The position numbers were made by a program, and so were the translations under genes. This document shows positions 5,934 through 7,933 of a stretch of 7,933 nt of DNA, one piece after another. The notes under the pieces are model-generated. The model saw nothing but the letters and a program-made list of their open reading frames with translations, made no database searches and was not told where the DNA came from. Position 1 is the first letter of the stretch; each line of letters opens with the position of its first letter. Source of the DNA: an uncultured Hungatella sp. (GTDB lineage Bacteria; Bacillota; Clostridia; Lachnospirales; Lachnospiraceae). The stretch spans positions 1 through 7,933 of the forward strand of contig CAJUJV010000067.1 of the NCBI GenBank assembly GCA_910586845.1, given 5' to 3'.

Positions 5934-7556
5934 TTAACCTTTCCTGATGGCCGTCTCCGGATTCTCACATATAAACTCTTCAAATCTCTCCCAGCCTCCC
6001 AGCATTTGGGCAGGTACGATTCCCGTCAATTCCTCCGGCACGCCGATTTCCCGGGAAACCGGATTCCCAAAAGCCCTGTTGTACCATTTGCCTTCATATT
6101 CCACGACATCCATAAAAAGAATATAGGGATTGCCGTTGATCTCAAAACCCATAGCCCAGGATTCCACCTCATCCGCCCCCAGATACAGCTTCTCCATCTC
6201 AGCGTCAAGGCTGCTCCGAGACATTTTCATGCCCCCTGAACCGGCAAAAGCCTTTTCCGGGACAGAACCAAGGATTTCAAGAGAACCCCAGTCCAGCTTA
6301 TCGCCCAGCGCCTCCCAGCTCAGGCCATTTTCCCCTAAATCCTCCTCGGGGGCCTTCAAATACCGGTCCATCAGGCAGACCATCACTGCCTGCCTTTCCA
6401 CCCCTCTTTCCAGCTCTGCCTCCTGGTCCAGGCCCATGGCCTCCCGGGCAAAGTCATTGGCAGGAGGCAGGCCGATATCCTTCCAGCCGAAAAGACGGGG
6501 CAGCTGACACTGGACATAAGCATCAAAACTGTACTGCTCCAGATATGTCTGCAGATAAAAAGTACTGACAGCCTGTTCCAGATCATGGGATCTCAGGCTT
6601 TCCAGATAGGCTGACACCGCCTCACGGGGGCTGTCAAATCCTTCTTCCCTCTCCGTCCCCTCCTGACCCTTTTCGTCCTTCCTGCCGGTTTCCGGCAGAC
6701 CTTCCCCGTTATTTCTAAGAAGCGGCCCTATGGCGGCCTCCCCGTCCGTATCCAGCCTCAGTGCCCCGGTCCTGCCCGTATCCAGACCCAGCAGATCCGT
6801 CAGGATATCTCCCGGCCTGTAGATGTACCATCGCTCTTCTTTCTTCGCCAAATCAAAAAACAACAGGTACTGGCATTCATTTACCCTGACAGCAGCCGCC
6901 CTGCTGTCCAGTTCCATACCGCCCTCACTCTCTCCCACGGTTTCCAGATACTGCCGGTAACTCTCTGTGTCCACGTCTTCACGCCCGGTCAGCTCTGTGA
7001 CAGGAACAAAACCCATAAACTCCAGGCCGTCAAAGTCCGCCTCCTCCATGTGCTGTCTCACCTGTTCCAGAAACTTCCCGGCCCCCTGGCTTCCGTTTTC
7101 CACCTTGCCGCCCAATCCGTCTGACGGAATCCTGTCGATACCGCAGAGCATCTTGTACTGACCGTAGATCCGTTTTACCTCGCCTTTATCCAGAAATGTG
7201 TCTCTCACCCCTTGGAAATCACTGTCCCTCAGCCCTGCCAGATAGCTGAGAACCGCCTCCTCAGGAGTCTCAAAACCCGTTTCTCTCTGAGATATTGCCC
7301 CCTCGGATTCTTCCTGGACTTTCTCCCGCTCCCACTGGTTCAATTTTTCCAGAAACCCCTGAACCTCCTCCAATTCCGGCTTTGCCAGCAGCCCCGGCAG
7401 CTTCTCCAGTTCCTCTGCCAGCTGTGACTCCGATATCTGAGGCTGCCTCCAGGGCGCATCCTTCCAGTCATACTTGTCCAGACGGATCACAAGACGCAGC
7501 GCCACGATCAGCAGCCCTATGGCCCAGAAAATTTTGCCTCTCTTTTTTATCCTCAT
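5934..7556 (-). CDS. Membrane-anchored protein with two copies of one extracellular domain
   Basis: A 540-residue protein of unknown function. Residues 1-7 are basic and about 9-25 form one membrane helix (IFWAIGLLIVALRLVI) with no lipobox cysteine, so it is probably anchored with the rest outside the cell. Residues about 40-90 are charged and helical, possibly coiled coil. Two related domains follow. The first (about 94-250) starts GFETPEEAVLSYLAGLRDSD, the second (about 306-500) GFDSPREAVSAYLESLRSHD. Each later has a GLEFMG/SLEILG strand and a YLLFFD...RWYIY / YILFMD...KWYN strand pair. An acidic, low-complexity linker joins them at about 280-305. The layout recalls NTF2-like or similar small alpha-beta domains, but I cannot assign one. 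The ATG at 7556 follows AAGGGG by ten bases and begins 15 bases after the upstream gene, implying co-transcription. It is acidic overall and shows no lesion. Confidence 0.82.
   Translation of the reverse strand: MRIKKRGKIFWAIGLLIVALRLVIRLDKYDWKDAPWRQPQISESQLAEELEKLPGLLAKPELEEVQGFLEKLNQWEREKVQEESEGAISQRETGFETPEEAVLSYLAGLRDSDFQGVRDTFLDKGEVKRIYGQYKMLCGIDRIPSDGLGGKVENGSQGAGKFLEQVRQHMEEADFDGLEFMGFVPVTELTGREDVDTESYRQYLETVGESEGGMELDSRAAAVRVNECQYLLFFDLAKKEERWYIYRPGDILTDLLGLDTGRTGALRLDTDGEAAIGPLLRNNGEGLPETGRKDEKGQEGTEREEGFDSPREAVSAYLESLRSHDLEQAVSTFYLQTYLEQYSFDAYVQCQLPRLFGWKDIGLPPANDFAREAMGLDQEAELERGVERQAVMVCLMDRYLKAPEEDLGENGLSWEALGDKLDWGSLEILGSVPEKAFAGSGGMKMSRSSLDAEMEKLYLGADEVESWAMGFEINGNPYILFMDVVEYEGKWYNRAFGNPVSREIGVPEELTGIVPAQMLGGWERFEEFICENPETAIRKG
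6057..6641 (-). repeat. Internal domain copy 2 of the 540-residue protein
   Basis: Encodes residues about 306-500. Residues 422-498 align without gaps to 174-250 of copy 1 (Tyr478/Tyr230, Asp483/Asp235, Trp491/Trp243). Copy 2 carries about 36 more residues in its middle. Confidence 0.7.
6807..7277 (-). repeat. Internal domain copy 1 of the 540-residue protein
   Basis: Encodes residues about 94-250. It is the first member of a diverged tandem duplication and shares the opening G-F-[ED]-[TS]-P-x-E-A-V-x-x-Y-L-x-x-L-R-x-x-D with copy 2. Confidence 0.7.
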
Positions 7557-7571
7557 GTCTTAAACCCCTTA

Positions 7572-7933
7572 TCACTTCAAATGGTAAGCTTCACAGGCAG
7601 CGCGAAAAAACTGGTACCCGGAATTACTGTCTTCTGTAATAACTATTTCCGGCTCTACAACATTTTTCAGTACATTTTCCCCATAAATCCTGTAAAACTC
7701 ATGATAGCTTTGTTTTAATGTCCCATACCTCCCAGAAGTCCGAATCCCATAAATCTCCTCCACACTGTAAGGCAGCGAGGGAAGACTTTCCCTGGATACA
7801 ATCACATAATAATTATTCGTCTTTTGAATCTCTCTGGCAAAATCGTCAGATTTAACAAACTCATTTCCCTCATCAATAAACACGATACTGTCTCTCATCC
7901 CAGACAGCTGTTCCTTCCATAATGGTCCTGACA
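7572..7933 (-). CDS. C-terminal part of a protein with a Walker-B-like motif (partial)
   Basis: The frame is open to the right edge, beginning SGPLWKEQLSG before the first internal Met at 7898, so the true start lies outside the window. About 120 residues are visible. SIVFIDEGNEFV looks like a Walker B strand, with Asp and Glu codons at 7872-7874 and 7869-7871. NNYYVIVSRESLPSLPYS looks like the next strand and sensor-like turn of a P-loop ATPase. VEEIYGIRTSGRYGTLKQ, VEPEIVITEDSNSGYQFF and the end YHLK follow. A Walker A motif, if present, would be upstream and cannot be seen. I infer a P-loop NTPase-like protein of unknown role. The stop lies 15 bases before the 540-residue gene, so the two probably share a transcript. 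Confidence 0.72.
   Translation of the reverse strand, partial: SGPLWKEQLSGMRDSIVFIDEGNEFVKSDDFAREIQKTNNYYVIVSRESLPSLPYSVEEIYGIRTSGRYGTLKQSYHEFYRIYGENVLKNVVEPEIVITEDSNSGYQFFRAACEAYHLK

Noticed and set aside
5934..7556. 540-residue protein as a lipoprotein
   Set aside because: The N-terminal hydrophobic helix is not followed by a lipobox cysteine; the first Cys is residue 138.
1..7933. CRISPR array, tRNA, rRNA, insertion sequence or phage genes
   Set aside because: No regularly spaced repeats, clover-leaf-like sequence, transposase-like protein or terminal inverted repeats were seen on either strand.

Overview
The window reads like a chromosomal segment of a gut-type Clostridia member, most likely Lachnospiraceae. 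I infer this from moderate GC, AGGAGG-type ribosome binding sites, a CUT1 sugar ABC operon with a GH32 enzyme, a MATE pump beside a BmrR-like MerR regulator, and protein wording typical of that family. No database search was possible, so the taxon is an inference.

Left part (1-3079): a ruined sucrose/fructo-oligosaccharide type locus. Minus-strand order (transcription right to left) is solute-binding protein fragment, MalF-like permease, MalG-like permease, GH32 glycosidase, and then the first codons of another gene running off the left edge. A divergent LacI-family regulator lies on the plus strand. Every member I can assess is broken. The binding protein is fused to the permease by a deletion, both permeases have lost segments, the GH32 enzyme lacks its RDP region and part of its beta-sandwich, and several single-base frameshifts sit at or near homopolymers. 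LacI lacks its first helix and start and has a -1 frameshift in an A8 tract. The tight gene junctions (TAATG and TAAATG overlaps) survive, so the ancestral operon can still be read.

Middle (3084-5351): an intact divergent pair of a MATE-family efflux pump (minus) and a MerR-family regulator with a GyrI/BmrR-like effector domain (plus). Between them is a textbook MerR promoter: TTGACC, a 19-bp spacer filled by a near-perfect 23-bp palindrome, then TATCAT. A regulator promoter with 17-bp spacing faces it on the other strand, and the two -10 boxes overlap on the same seven bases. The leader and start region of the pump is repeated as an inverted copy on the regulator side.

Right part (5405-7933, minus strand): a probable hairpin terminator, a 113-residue protein of unknown function with its own promoter, a 540-residue membrane-anchored protein built from two diverged copies of one domain, and the C-terminal part of a protein with a Walker-B-like VFIDE motif. 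The last two form an apparent operon with a 15-bp gap.

I see no tRNA, rRNA, CRISPR array, insertion sequence or phage gene, and no gene-free stretch longer than about 170 bases. The most informative points are the decay that stops sharply at the efflux pair, the shared-(-10) MerR promoter, and the duplicated-domain protein.
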